Positions 24,701-32,160 of a DNA stretch of 32,894 nt are shown here, one piece after another (positions within the stretch are counted from its first letter, which is position 1; each line of letters opens with the position of its first letter). The DNA comes from Caldilineae bacterium. Lineage in GTDB: Bacteria > Chloroflexota > Anaerolineae > Epilineales > Epilineaceae. The translations under genes were made by a program, and so were the position numbers. Under the pieces are notes generated by a model that was not told the DNA's origin, ran no database searches, and saw only the letters and a list, made by a program, of their open reading frames with translations. The stretch is from contig JACKBJ010000025.1 in assembly GCA_020634625.1 (NCBI GenBank), forward strand, positions 1 through 32,894, in the 5' to 3' direction.

Positions 24701-25297
24701 AAGGCCCTGCGCGACAACGGCAACCGGGTGCTCTACTTCGCCGGCTACAAGAAGCCCCAGGACCGCTACAAGGTCGAGGAGATCCACGAGGCCTCGGACA
24801 TCGTCGTCTGGGCCTGCGACGTCGAGAGCGACTTCCAGGCCGAGCGCCGGCGCGACCGGGCATTCACCGGCAACATCGTCCAGGCCATGCTGAGCTATGC
24901 CCAGGGTGACCTGGGCGAGCTGCCGATCCGGATGGAGGAGGTCGACCGCATCGTGGCCATCGGCTCGGATCGGATGATGCGGGCCGTGGGCGAGGCGCGC
25001 CACGGCGTCCTGGCACCCTACCTCAAGCGCGGCCACGTCGCCATCGGCTCGATCAACTCGCCGATGCAATGCATGATGAAGGAGATCTGCGCCCAGTGCC
25101 TGCAGCAGCACGTCGATCCGGAGAGCGGCCAGAAGTCGGTGGTCTTCAGCTGCTTCAACCAGGACCAGCCGCTCGACCGGGTCGACTTCGACGTGCTGAA
25201 CCAGCGCCTGGGGCAGAACGCGCTGCAGGAGAAGCTGACCCGGCTCTGGATCGAGCACACCCTGGGCCGGCTCGATCGGCCCCTGGAAGCGGTCTGA
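21758..25297 (+). CDS. Large Fe-S flavoprotein oxidoreductase (GltD-like plus PyrK-like modules fused)
   Basis: The product is 1,179 residues. ATG 21758 follows GGAG (21747-21750) at seven bases. Residues 1-260 are helical and of unknown type. A Cys-rich region follows (HYCIYCQHQGNDTCACG near 262-278 and NPLCAGTGHRICNDCMISC near 328-346), likely binding [4Fe-4S] clusters. A GltD-type FAD/NAD(P) module comes next, with VVGMGPAGYTLAHHL near 403 and the second dinucleotide fold VVIGGGLTAIDTC near 581. The last 330 residues resemble ferredoxin-NADP reductase/PyrK: FEPGQFYRLQ, the NAD motif MLVGGGLGNAVLF near 966, and a likely [2Fe-2S] set CMMKEICAQC plus Cys after VVFS. The build is like NfnAB, fused in one chain. 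Reaction unknown; I infer pyridine-nucleotide/iron-sulfur electron transfer. It is followed after 42 bases by the persulfide dioxygenase gene, probably as one operon. Confidence 0.75.
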   Translation: MLSSPTAVDASLRRGLRPDAFEAPRLAFGLDFEALYAREGLARIDAAFLDGLAEADAALHARLRAAREAPEALDRVAEGDLLLALAPQLERFLARLFDIEAEVAAQTAAQDALDPIFDCQRKFVQQQALRRFKAPEAEGFDGPALRAALEARLGGPLDELALASQILAWREDEAAHAEALDEAARYAAWAHHSQAGKVAHRGWALFKAPGRLDPMNLIPLERVIEGGAERLRLPQAHQRRREGFGLTDEGAGLAEALGEMHYCIYCQHQGNDTCACGLPDARTGQIMTNKLGREMLGCPLEERISEFQETKAMGLVLAPLAIIAVDNPLCAGTGHRICNDCMISCIYQRGQREPVNIPQAETRVLKDLLALPWGFEIYSLLTRWNPLDLRRPLPLPASGYSVLVVGMGPAGYTLAHHLLNQGHAVVAVDGLKIEPLAPELSGLAPDGRRLGFQPIKDASVLHEALDERVNAGFGGVAEYGITVRWDKNFLKIIRLLLERRAEFGMHGGVRFGGTFDLDAAYAMGFDHVALCMGAGKPTIIPMDQGLARGVRQASDFLMGLQLTGAARRDTVANLHVRLPVVVIGGGLTAIDTCTESLAYYPVQVEKFLTRYETLVAERGEAAVRASWSVEDLGLAEEWMGHARAIRDERALAAREGREPRLRELLEAWGGATIVYRRTLQESPSYRNNWEEVQKAFEEGIRFIEGYSPTAVETDAFGHALRLRCKPSAGGEELLLDARSVLVAAGTVPNTVLAREHPGIRLSGRYFQALDEAGAAAEPEWRVKPERVNVLLSTEAEGAPRASFFGDLHPDFAGNVVAAMASAKQGYPVIDRVMRQRPASGLAPAELAERLRAMLRPTVHQVVRLTPNIVEVIVRAPAAARAFEPGQFYRLQNYETFAARSDDTVLAMEGLALTGAWVDKDAGLLSTIVLEMGGSSNLCASLRPGEPVILMGPTGAPTTIPSGETVMLVGGGLGNAVLFSIGKALRDNGNRVLYFAGYKKPQDRYKVEEIHEASDIVVWACDVESDFQAERRRDRAFTGNIVQAMLSYAQGDLGELPIRMEEVDRIVAIGSDRMMRAVGEARHGVLAPYLKRGHVAIGSINSPMQCMMKEICAQCLQQHVDPESGQKSVVFSCFNQDQPLDRVDFDVLNQRLGQNALQEKLTRLWIEHTLGRLDRPLEAV

Positions 25298-25339
25298 GCC
25301 AGCGCGCACGGGGCGAGCCCGTGCAAAGGAGTCTAGGCC

Positions 25340-26785
25340 ATGTGGTTCGAGCAGATCGTCCGTAAGGAGACCGGCTGCGCCGCCTATATGGTCGGCGCGC
25401 TCGACAGCGGCGAGTGCGCCGTCTTCGACCCGCTCTGGGATGTCCAGCCCTACCTGGACATGGCGGCGGCCTACGGCGCGCGCATCCGCTACGTCATCGA
25501 CTCGCACAGCCATGCCGACCACGTCTCGGGCGCACGGCGCCTGGTGGAGGCCAGCGGGGCCGAGCTGATCATGCCCGCCCTGGCCGACATCGCGTTCGAG
25601 GCACGGCGCGTCTCGGGCGGCGACCGGATGACCATGGGCGAGGTGAGCCTGGAGTTCGTCCACACGCCCGGCCACCGGCCGGAGCAGCTCTGCCTGCTGA
25701 TCACCGACCACAGCCGCGGCAGCCAGCCCTGGTGCATGCTGACGGCCGACTTCCTCCTGGTGGGCGACGTCGCCCGACCCGACCTGGCCCAGGGCGGGGT
25801 CGAGGGCGCCGAGGTCACCTTCGACCTGGCCATCCCGCAGCTGGACGGCCTGGCCGACTACGTCGAGGTCTATCCCGGCCACGTGGCCGGCTCCACCTGA
25901 GGCCGGGTCAAGAGTGGCAAGTTTGCCACCACGGTCGGCTACGAGAAGCGCTACAACCCGGCGCTGCAGTTCGAAAGCCGCGAGGCCTTCGTGGCCTTCA
26001 TGAACGAGGACCAGCCGGTGCGCCCGGCCAACATCGTCAACATCGTCGGCATCAACCAGGGCAAGCGCCCGCTGACCATGGGCGAGCCCCATGCGCCCGG
26101 CCTCACAGCGCGGCGCTTCGCGGCGCTGCTGGCCGAGGCGCATCTGGTGATCGATGCGCGCGACGCGGCCGAGTTCGGCGCGGGGCATATCCCCAACGCC
26201 TACAACATCCAGCTTTCGAGCCCCGAGTTCGAGCAGCGCGTGGGCTGGGTGACGCCGCTCGACGTGCCGCTGCTGCTGGTGCTCGACGACGACGCCGATG
26301 CCGCGCGCGCCCTGCACAACCTGGCTTTCCTGGGCCTCGACCAACGGGTCAAGGGCTACCTGGCCGGCGGCATGAAGGCCTGGTACTCGGCCGGCCACAT
26401 GCAGGCCACCCTGCCCCAGATCAGCGTTCACCAGCTCCAGGCGCACCTGCAGAACGGCATCGGGATGCGGGTGCTGGACGTGCGCGAGACCTCCGAGTGG
26501 GACGAGGGCCACATCGAGGGCGCGCTCTACCTCAACTACAAACAGCTGCGCGATCGCGCGGACGAGCTGGGCTTGCCCTTGGACGCCCACCTGGCGGTGG
26601 TCTGCGCCAGCGGCATGCGCTCGTCGACGGCCTCGAGCCTGCTCCAGCTGGCGGGCTTCGAGCGGATCTACAACGTCACCGGCGGCATGAACGCCTGGGC
26701 GGCCGCTCGGCTGCCGATGGTCGACCCGGCCGGCCGGCCGGTGCGCTGGCCGCATGCCAGCAAGCCCGACTGGTTCGAGCAGTAG
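25340..26785 (+). CDS. CstB-like persulfide dioxygenase-rhodanese with in-frame TGA (candidate selenoprotein)
   Basis: Read through TGA 25898-25900, this frame gives 481 residues. ATG 25340 follows AAAGGAG at eight bases. Residues 1-250 are a metallo-beta-lactamase-fold persulfide dioxygenase: HSHADH (His56, His58, Asp60, His61), His112 in TPGHRPE, Asp in GDVARPD, and His181 in YPGHVAGST. The iron ligands expected from ETHE1/CstB are present. A rhodanese-like domain lacking the catalytic Cys follows (about 255-360), then an active rhodanese (about 365-475) with loop CASGMR (Cys422). This is the CstB order. Family members read AGS-x-CG after the His181 motif, where here the codon is TGA (position 187). 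The protein continues without frame change (SGKFATTVGYEKRYNPALQF). A SECIS-like hairpin follows. It may oxidise persulfides to thiosulfate or sulfite in the cytoplasm. A nonsense mutation or base error is the alternative. Confidence 0.8.
25898..25940 (+). promoter_or_regulatory. UGA codon with bacterial SECIS-like stem-loop
   Basis: Immediately after UGA (25898-25900), GGCCG (25901-25905) can pair with CGGCU (25936-25940). An upper stem GUGGC (25914-25918) / GCCAC (25925-25929) closes the loop AAGUUU. The loop G of the GU pair is 21 bases downstream of UGA. The E. coli fdhF SECIS, from memory, has loop AGGUCU on a 4-5 bp stem with its GU about 19-20 bases past UGA. Size, distance and loop GU therefore fit the bacterial SECIS pattern. 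Selenium insertion also needs SelA-D genes, which are not in this window. Confidence 0.6.
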
Positions 26786-26882
26786 CCGCGAACCGCAGCC
26801 ACGCGCCATCGCCGCCGGCGGGCCGGCCCTGCCTCGCCCAAGGCGCCAGCCGGCCCGCCGCCACAACCGAGAGGAAGTCGAG

Positions 26883-27824
26883 ATGACCGCGAACCGCCCC
26901 ACCGACGCGATCGACCATCCCGACGCGCGCGACCATCCCGATAGGCGCGCCGACCGAGGCGGGCGGGCCGTCGGCGGGCCCGGCCGGCCGGGTCTGGCGC
27001 GCGCAAGCGCCGGCCTGCTGACCGGCGTGCTGTCGACCGGAGCCCTGCTGATCGGTCTCTTCCCGGCGCCTCGGGCGCTCCACGCCGGCGCGCTCGCCCA
27101 GGCCGAGACCTGCGCCATCGCCGGCAAGGTCCTGCTGCAAGGCCGCGGCACGCATGCCGGAATCCATGTCGCCGCCGATGCCGGCGAGCCGCAGCCCAGC
27201 GCCGGCAGCGGCTACTTCGAGCTCGACGGCCTGGCGCCGGGCGAGCATCGGCTGCAGGCCGCCTTCGAGGGCTTCCTGACGGCGCGCGCCGAGGCGGTGC
27301 CCTGCCGGGCCGGCCACACGACGCGCATGCTCGACTTCGAGCTGCGCGGCGGCGACATCACGCGCGACGACGCGGTCGACCTTTTCGACCTGGTGCGCCT
27401 GGGACGCGCCTATGGGACCTGCGCCGAGGCCGAGGGCTTCGACCGCCAGGCCGACCTCAACCAGTCCGGCTGCGTCGACCTGTTCGACCTGGTCCTGGTC
27501 GGCTCGGCCTACGACCTGCGCGGGCCCCAGGTCTGGCCCCTGCCCAGCGGCCGCTTCAACACCGAGATCCTGCCGATCATGCGGCGCTACTGCACCAGCT
27601 GCCATGGCACGGTGGCCGGCCTGCGCCTGGACAGCTACGCGGCGACGATGGCCGGCGGCCGCGACGGGCCGGTGGTCGTGCCCGGCGATCCGGGCGCCAG
27701 CGCGCTCTACCTGCGGCTGCGCGGCGAGGGCGGGCAGCCCATGCCGCCCGGCGGGGTCCAGCTCGAAAGCGACGAGATCGCGGTGATCCGCGACTGGATC
27801 GCGGCCGGCGCGCCCGAGAACTGA
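26883..27824 (+). CDS. Exported protein with CarboxypepD_reg-like, dockerin-like and cytochrome c domains
   Basis: The product is 313 residues. ATG 26883 follows GAGAGGAAG. An Arg/Asp-rich N-terminus precedes a hydrophobic export segment (LLTGVLSTGALLIGLF, near 46-61). Residues 75-135 resemble a carboxypeptidase-regulatory-like beta domain (AGKVLLQGRGTHAGIHVAA, FELDGLAPGEHRL). Residues 140-200 hold two dockerin-like Ca-binding half-repeats, both with DLFDLV (DITRDDAVDLFDLVRLG; DLNQSGCVDLFDLVLVG). The C-terminal 100 residues are a single-heme cytochrome c-like domain: heme site CTSCH, a later MPPGG Met as likely axial ligand, and IRDWIAAGAPEN, as in planctomycete-type cytochromes. It probably acts outside the membrane as an electron carrier. 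It starts 97 bases after the dioxygenase-rhodanese gene, so it could belong to the same operon and accept electrons from sulfur oxidation; this link is inference. Confidence 0.75.
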   Translation: MTANRPTDAIDHPDARDHPDRRADRGGRAVGGPGRPGLARASAGLLTGVLSTGALLIGLFPAPRALHAGALAQAETCAIAGKVLLQGRGTHAGIHVAADAGEPQPSAGSGYFELDGLAPGEHRLQAAFEGFLTARAEAVPCRAGHTTRMLDFELRGGDITRDDAVDLFDLVRLGRAYGTCAEAEGFDRQADLNQSGCVDLFDLVLVGSAYDLRGPQVWPLPSGRFNTEILPIMRRYCTSCHGTVAGLRLDSYAATMAGGRDGPVVVPGDPGASALYLRLRGEGGQPMPPGGVQLESDEIAVIRDWIAAGAPEN

Positions 27825-27844
27825 GGGCGCGCCGGCCCTGCGAT

Positions 27845-27868
27845 CCGCGGGCGACGGGCGGCCCGCGG
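27845..27868. terminator. Hairpin between convergent genes
   Basis: CCGCGGGC (27845-27852) and GCCCGCGG (27861-27868) form a perfect 8-bp stem with an 8-base loop. It lies 20 bases past the cytochrome gene stop and 17 bases past the stop of the convergent gene at 27885. It has no T-tract on either strand. It is probably a bidirectional terminator or 3'-end stabiliser. Confidence 0.5.
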
Positions 27869-27884
27869 CCAGCGTGAGGCGGGT

Positions 27885-28463
27885 CTAGTCGGTGGCGCCG
27901 GGCCGAGGCGCGGGCGCTCGGCCGACGACGAGCCATGGGATGTAGAGCGCGGCCGGTGGCGTCGCGGTCGCCGGCGTCGGCGTGGGCGATGCCGAGGGCA
28001 TCGGCGTCGGGCTCCACGCGGGCGCAGGCGTGGGCGTCTCGCTCGGACCGGACGTCGGGGTCGGGCTGGCCGGGGTGGCCGGGGTGGCGCTGGGGCTGGG
28101 AGCCCGTGTCGGGGTTTCCGGGGTGTCCGTCGGCGTTGCCGGCGTTACCGGGGTGGCGCTCGGCGTCAAGGCGGCATCGCCGGCGCCGATCCCGGGCCAG
28201 AAGCCGCCCTCCAGCACGAAGTCGCCGCCGCTGAGGCGGCTGCCCGCATCCGGCTGGCCGAGGGTGCCGTCCAGCCCGTAGTCGCCGCCTTCCAGCCGCC
28301 CGCCGCCCCCGTCGAGGGTCCAGCGCAGGAGCGCCAGGCCGGCTGGCTGGGCCCTGGAGGCATGGTCGTCGGCGTGCAGCGCCAGGACCAGGAGCGGTGC
28401 CGCGAGCAGCAGCCCGAGCCCGATTCGACGGCCGGCGCTCGCGCGCTTCGGGTCGCCCATCAT
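27885..28463 (-). CDS. Exported Pro/Thr-linker protein
   Basis: The product is 192 residues. ATG 28463 follows GGGAGG at four to five bases, and its ATG overlaps the upstream stop as ATGA, so it is translationally coupled to the adhesin-like gene. A signal peptide comes first (RIGLGLLLAAPLLVLALHA). A small domain of about 55 residues rich in Gly/Asp/Leu follows (LEGGDYGLDGTLGQPD, LSGGDFVLEGGFWPG). Such 'GG.Y.L.GT.GQ.' segments occur in many Chloroflexota secreted proteins. Next is about 75 residues of Pro/Thr/Ser/Ala linker and a tail ALYIPWLVVGRAPAP. No catalytic motif is present. It may be a partner or wall-associated companion of the adhesin-like protein. Function unknown. Confidence 0.65.
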   Translation of the reverse strand: MMGDPKRASAGRRIGLGLLLAAPLLVLALHADDHASRAQPAGLALLRWTLDGGGGRLEGGDYGLDGTLGQPDAGSRLSGGDFVLEGGFWPGIGAGDAALTPSATPVTPATPTDTPETPTRAPSPSATPATPASPTPTSGPSETPTPAPAWSPTPMPSASPTPTPATATPPAALYIPWLVVGRAPAPRPGATD

Positions 28464-30526
28464 GCACCTCCCGGTCGACGCGGGCGCAGGCTGAAGGCCA
28501 GGCCCAGGAGCGCGGCGAGGCCGATCGCGGCCAGATCTCCACGTGGCGGCGCCGACGGACCGGGAGCGGCCGGGGATGCGGTCCCGGACTCCAAGCGCGC
28601 GAGCCGCGCTTCGAGGCCCGAGACGCGCGTCTCGAGGGTCCGATGGTCGGCTTCCAGCGCGTCGATCCGCGCCGCCTGCGCCAGGCTCAGCGCGTACAGC
28701 GTCTGGGCCGCGGCCAGCGCGACGCCGTCGGCATCCACCGTGCCGATGTGCCGATCGTCGCTCGACAGGGCGAAGGCGGCCTGGAAGTCCTGGGCGGTCG
28801 GTCCGATGTGCCGGATGGCGGGGCTTTCGGAGCGGTAGCGCCAGGTCTGGATCGGCAGCGCGGCCAGCCGGTCGAGCAGGTCCCGGCCATCCACCGATGC
28901 GAAGTCGCGCTTCAGCGCGGCATCGCTGGCATTGGTCCAGACGCCGCCCCAGCTGAGGTAGGCGTCGGTGGAGGTCGTGATCAGGCCCCAGTCCAGGAAG
29001 GCGACGTCCGGGATGGCCCGGTCGCCGAACCAAAGCCCGCCCTTGGCGCGGACGACGAACTGATCGGCGCCGCGAGAGGGCATCTCGGCGGCTTGGGAGT
29101 CGGCCCAGACGAAGCTCCCGGCGTGCGTGGCGCGGGCGTTGCGGCCGGCGGCGAGGCTCCAGGATCCGGAGGCGAGGTTGCCCTCGCCGCCCGGCACCGT
29201 CGCATGCTCGCCGGCGGCCTGGTTGGCCTCGCCGCCGCCGATGGTGGCGTAGGCGCCGCGGGCCTTGTTCGACTCGCCGCCCCCGACGCTGGCGCCCGGC
29301 CCCTGGGCCCAGTTGCTGCCGCCGCCAGCGATGGTGCTCCAGGCGCCCTCGGCGGTGTTGCTGGCCATGATCCGGATCCCCGGGTCGCCCGGCAGCAGCG
29401 TGTAGTACTGCGGGTCGCCCCCGCCGCCGCCGACGGTGGCCGCGTAGCCCGAGGCGATGTTGAAGCCGCCGCCGCCGATGGTGGCGTGCGGGGCCAGGAT
29501 GGCGTTGGCCTGGCCGCCGCCGATGGTGCCAAAGCTGCCGTCGTCACCGCCGATCTGGTTGAGGGCGCCGCCGCCGACGTGGCCGCCGGGTCCGGCGACC
29601 TGGTTGTGCTGCCCGCCCCCGACCGAGCCGAAGGCGCCGGTGACGGTGATGAGCGCGCCGCCGGCGATGCTGCCGTGGCTGGCGGTGACCCGGTTGAAGC
29701 CACCGCCGCCGATGCTGGCCCGCTCGGCGCTGGCGATGTTGCTGGCGCCGCCGGCGATGGTCGTGCGATCGCCGCTGGCGCGGTTGTTGGCGCCGCCACC
29801 GACCACCGCGCCGTAGCCGTTGGCCGCGTTGTCCCAACCGCCGGCGATCGTCGAGGCCTCGGCCTGGGTGGCGTTGTGCCCGCCGCCGCCGATGACGCCC
29901 AGCCGGCCGTAGACGACGTTGCTGTGGCCGCCACCGATGCTGGCGAAGTCCGATGCGGCCCGGTTGGCTTCGCTGGCCGCCGCCCCGCCGCCGCCGATGC
30001 TGACGCCGGAGAGGCCGGCCGCGGCGGCGTTGTCGCGGTGGCCCCCGATCAGGTTCGGGCTGCCGGCGCCCGGCTGGGTGCGCAGCCCGGGCAGGGCCAG
30101 GGCCAGCGGCGCCGGGCTCAGCGCCTGCCTCGGCGCGAGCGGGGTGTAGGCGCCGCTCCCGCCGCCGGGGCGGACGGCGATCGCCAGATGGCGCGGGCTG
30201 CCGTCGAAGGCCCCCGGACCGAAGTCGAGGCCGAGGCTGAAGACCCCGGACCGGATCGGGACCCCGTCCAACTGCAGCGTGTCGCCGATCTGGCTGCCGC
30301 CGCTCGCCGAGTCGTAGAGCCGGACCTCGAAGTCGAAGCTGCCCTGGGCCGGCCGTCCGGCCTGGCTCAGCTGGCCCTGGTAGGTGATGGCCGTGTCCGT
30401 CGCCGCTTCGGGGCGCTCCGGCGCGCGCTCTGGCGCGGCGCGCAGCGTGGCGGAGCCGAAGAGGAGCGAGCTGGACAGGGCCAGGGCAAGCGCGAGCGCG
30501 AGCCCGCGCGGGTCGGACCGTGACAT
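28460..30526 (-). CDS. Trimeric-adhesin-like head protein with S74-type intramolecular chaperone
   Basis: The product is 688 residues. ATG 30526 is chosen because GGGAGG sits eight bases upstream; an in-frame GTG at 30535 overlaps that site. After a signal peptide (LALALALALSSSLLFG), residues 45-150 form a beta domain (ITYQGQLSQAGRPAQGSFDFEVRLYDSASGG) common at the start of such proteins. About 300 residues of repeats follow, of the type ASIGGG-x-N-x-A-x2-x-A-TIGGG. This is the left-handed beta-roll seen in YadA/Hia-type trimeric heads. The C-terminal part has a chaperone-of-endosialidase (S74) motif, SDAALKRDF, through HIGPTAQDFQAAF. A coiled coil (ARIDALEADHRTLETRVSGLEARLARLE), a Pro-rich spacer and a hydrophobic segment with an Arg-rich end (LAAIGLAALLGLAFSLRPRR) finish it. 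It lacks a YadA beta-barrel. It is probably a trimeric surface fibre. Confidence 0.75.
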   Translation of the reverse strand: MSRSDPRGLALALALALSSSLLFGSATLRAAPERAPERPEAATDTAITYQGQLSQAGRPAQGSFDFEVRLYDSASGGSQIGDTLQLDGVPIRSGVFSLGLDFGPGAFDGSPRHLAIAVRPGGGSGAYTPLAPRQALSPAPLALALPGLRTQPGAGSPNLIGGHRDNAAAAGLSGVSIGGGGAAASEANRAASDFASIGGGHSNVVYGRLGVIGGGGHNATQAEASTIAGGWDNAANGYGAVVGGGANNRASGDRTTIAGGASNIASAERASIGGGGFNRVTASHGSIAGGALITVTGAFGSVGGGQHNQVAGPGGHVGGGALNQIGGDDGSFGTIGGGQANAILAPHATIGGGGFNIASGYAATVGGGGGDPQYYTLLPGDPGIRIMASNTAEGAWSTIAGGGSNWAQGPGASVGGGESNKARGAYATIGGGEANQAAGEHATVPGGEGNLASGSWSLAAGRNARATHAGSFVWADSQAAEMPSRGADQFVVRAKGGLWFGDRAIPDVAFLDWGLITTSTDAYLSWGGVWTNASDAALKRDFASVDGRDLLDRLAALPIQTWRYRSESPAIRHIGPTAQDFQAAFALSSDDRHIGTVDADGVALAAAQTLYALSLAQAARIDALEADHRTLETRVSGLEARLARLESGTASPAAPGPSAPPRGDLAAIGLAALLGLAFSLRPRRPGGA

Positions 30527-30725
30527 GGTGTGCACCTCCCGAAGGCTCGGGCGGGTGTCGGGCTGGCGGCCCGAAGGGCGACGCGTGGCGATCGCCCTCG
30601 AACCCGGCGCCTGGCGCAGGGTGACGACCCCGGAGAGCTAAGCCCATGTCAGTCGCCCGATTGCGGACTCCGGCAGCCGAGGTGCGCTCTCCTGGCGCGA
30701 CCCTACGCCCTCCGGGCCGGCCCGG

Positions 30726-30761
30726 GCCTGGCCAGATGACGGGTTTGCGGGCTGGCCAGGC
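30726..30761 (-). terminator. Hairpin downstream of the tryptophanase gene
   Basis: GCCTGGCCAG (30726-30735) and CTGGCCAGGC (30752-30761) form a perfect 10-bp stem with a 16-base loop, 20 bases past the stop of the gene at 30781-32157. No T-tract follows on the minus strand. The 254 bases between the adhesin-like start and the tryptophanase stop hold no gene and no promoter I can assign with confidence. Confidence 0.45.
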
Positions 30762-30780
30762 GACCGGTATCGCGCGGCGC

Positions 30781-32157
30781 CTAGATCGGCGCGAGCCGCG
30801 CCGTGAAGTGCCGCAGGAAGGGCGCCGCGTAGGTCAGGCGCAGGCCGCGGATGGCCTCGCGGCGCGCGTAGACCTCGGCGCAGGCCTCGGCGACGTAGTC
30901 GATGTGGCTCTTGGTGTAGACCCGGCGCGGGATGGCCAGGCGCACCAGCTCCATCGCGGCCGGCAGCGGCTCGCCGGTCTCGGGATCGTCGTGGCCGAAC
31001 ATCAGCGTGCCGATCTCGACGCCCCGGATGCCGGCCTCCAGGTACAGCTCGGCGCAGAGCGCCTGGCCCGGCAGCTCCAGCGGCGCGATCTGCGGCAGCA
31101 TCGCCTTGGCGTCGATGTAGATGGCGTGGCCGCCGGGCGGCTGGATGATCGGCACGCCGGACTCGGTCAGCCGCTCGCCCAGGTAGCGGGTCGAGGCGGC
31201 GCGGTAGGCCAGGTAGTCCTCGTCCAGCACCTCCTCGAGGCCGATGGCGATGGCCTCCAGGTCGCGGCCGGCCAGGCCGCCGTAGGTCGGGAAGCCCTCG
31301 GTCAGGATCAGCAGATCCTGCTCCTGGCGCGCCAGGTTGGGGTCGTTGGTGCACAGGAATCCGCCGATGTTGGCCAGGCCGTCCTTCTTGGCCGACATGG
31401 TGCAGCCATCGGCCAGCGCGAACATCTCGGCGGCGATCGCGCGCACGCTCGTGTCGGCGTAGCCCGGCTCGCGCTGCTTGATGAACCAGGCGTTCTCGGC
31501 GAAGCGGCAGGCGTCGAGGTAGAGCGGGATGCCCAGCGGCGCGATCAGCTGCTTCACCGCCCGGATGTTGGCCAGGCTGACCGGCTGGCCGCCGCCCGAG
31601 TTGTTGGTGACCGTGATCATGACCAGGGGGATGCGCTCGGCGCCGACCTCGTCGATCAGCGCGGCCAGCCGCTCGACGTCCAGGTTGCCCTTGAAGGGGT
31701 GCAGCTGGCTGGGCACCAGCGCCTCGGGGATCGGCAGGTCGCGCGCCTCGGCGCCGCGGAACTCGATGTTGGCGCGGGTGGTGTCGAAGTGGGTGTTGTT
31801 GGGCACCACGTCGCCCGGCTCGCAGAGCACCGAGAAGAGGATGCGTTCGGCGGCGCGGCCCTGGTGGGTCGGGATCACCTGCTCGAAGCCGAAGATGCTC
31901 CGCACCGTGTCGCGGAAGCGGTACCAGCTGCGGCTGCAGGCGTAGGATTCGTCGCCGCGCATCATGCCGGCCCATTGCTCGGCGCTCATGGCGCTGGTCC
32001 CGCTGTCGGTGAGCAGGTCGATCAGCACGTCCTCGGCGTGGACCAGGAACAGGTTGTAGCCGGCGGCCTCGAGGATGGCCTCGCGCTCGGCGCGGCTGGT
32101 CATCCGGATCGGTTCGACGGTCTTGATCTTGAAGGGTTCGATGATGCGCCGGGGCAT
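30781..32157 (-). CDS. tnaA: Tryptophanase (L-tryptophan indole-lyase)
   Basis: This 458-residue PLP enzyme of the beta-eliminating lyase family splits tryptophan into indole, pyruvate and ammonia in the cytoplasm. Family hallmarks include DLLTDSGTSAMS, a THQGRAAERIL cofactor loop, TVTNNSGGGQPVS, and the PLP lysine in MSAKKDGLANIGG (near residue 257). At positions that separate the two sub-families it follows tryptophanase: RGVEIGTLMFG (tryptophanase Val/Ile in place of the phenol-lyase Arg) and LRHFTARL (His in place of Phe). It starts three bases after the stop of the tyrosine phenol-lyase-like gene, with a G-rich ribosome site inside that gene's end, so the two form an operon. There is no sign of a TnaC-type leader between them. 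Family enzymes can also release sulfide from cysteine, which could link it to the sulfur operon; this is speculation. Confidence 0.88.
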   Translation of the reverse strand: MPRRIIEPFKIKTVEPIRMTSRAEREAILEAAGYNLFLVHAEDVLIDLLTDSGTSAMSAEQWAGMMRGDESYACSRSWYRFRDTVRSIFGFEQVIPTHQGRAAERILFSVLCEPGDVVPNNTHFDTTRANIEFRGAEARDLPIPEALVPSQLHPFKGNLDVERLAALIDEVGAERIPLVMITVTNNSGGGQPVSLANIRAVKQLIAPLGIPLYLDACRFAENAWFIKQREPGYADTSVRAIAAEMFALADGCTMSAKKDGLANIGGFLCTNDPNLARQEQDLLILTEGFPTYGGLAGRDLEAIAIGLEEVLDEDYLAYRAASTRYLGERLTESGVPIIQPPGGHAIYIDAKAMLPQIAPLELPGQALCAELYLEAGIRGVEIGTLMFGHDDPETGEPLPAAMELVRLAIPRRVYTKSHIDYVAEACAEVYARREAIRGLRLTYAAPFLRHFTARLAPI

Positions 32158-32160
32158 GGC

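Noticed and set aside
25991..26785. Separate rhodanese gene starting at an internal ATG after the TGA
   Set aside because: There is no ribosome site before ATG 25991, and the residues between the TGA and this ATG continue the conserved dioxygenase tail in the same frame.
29150..30000. Possible CRISPR-like or DNA repeat array
   Set aside because: The periodic GC-rich repeats encode the IGGG beta-roll of the adhesin head and vary in length and sequence. They are protein repeats, not direct DNA repeats with spacers.
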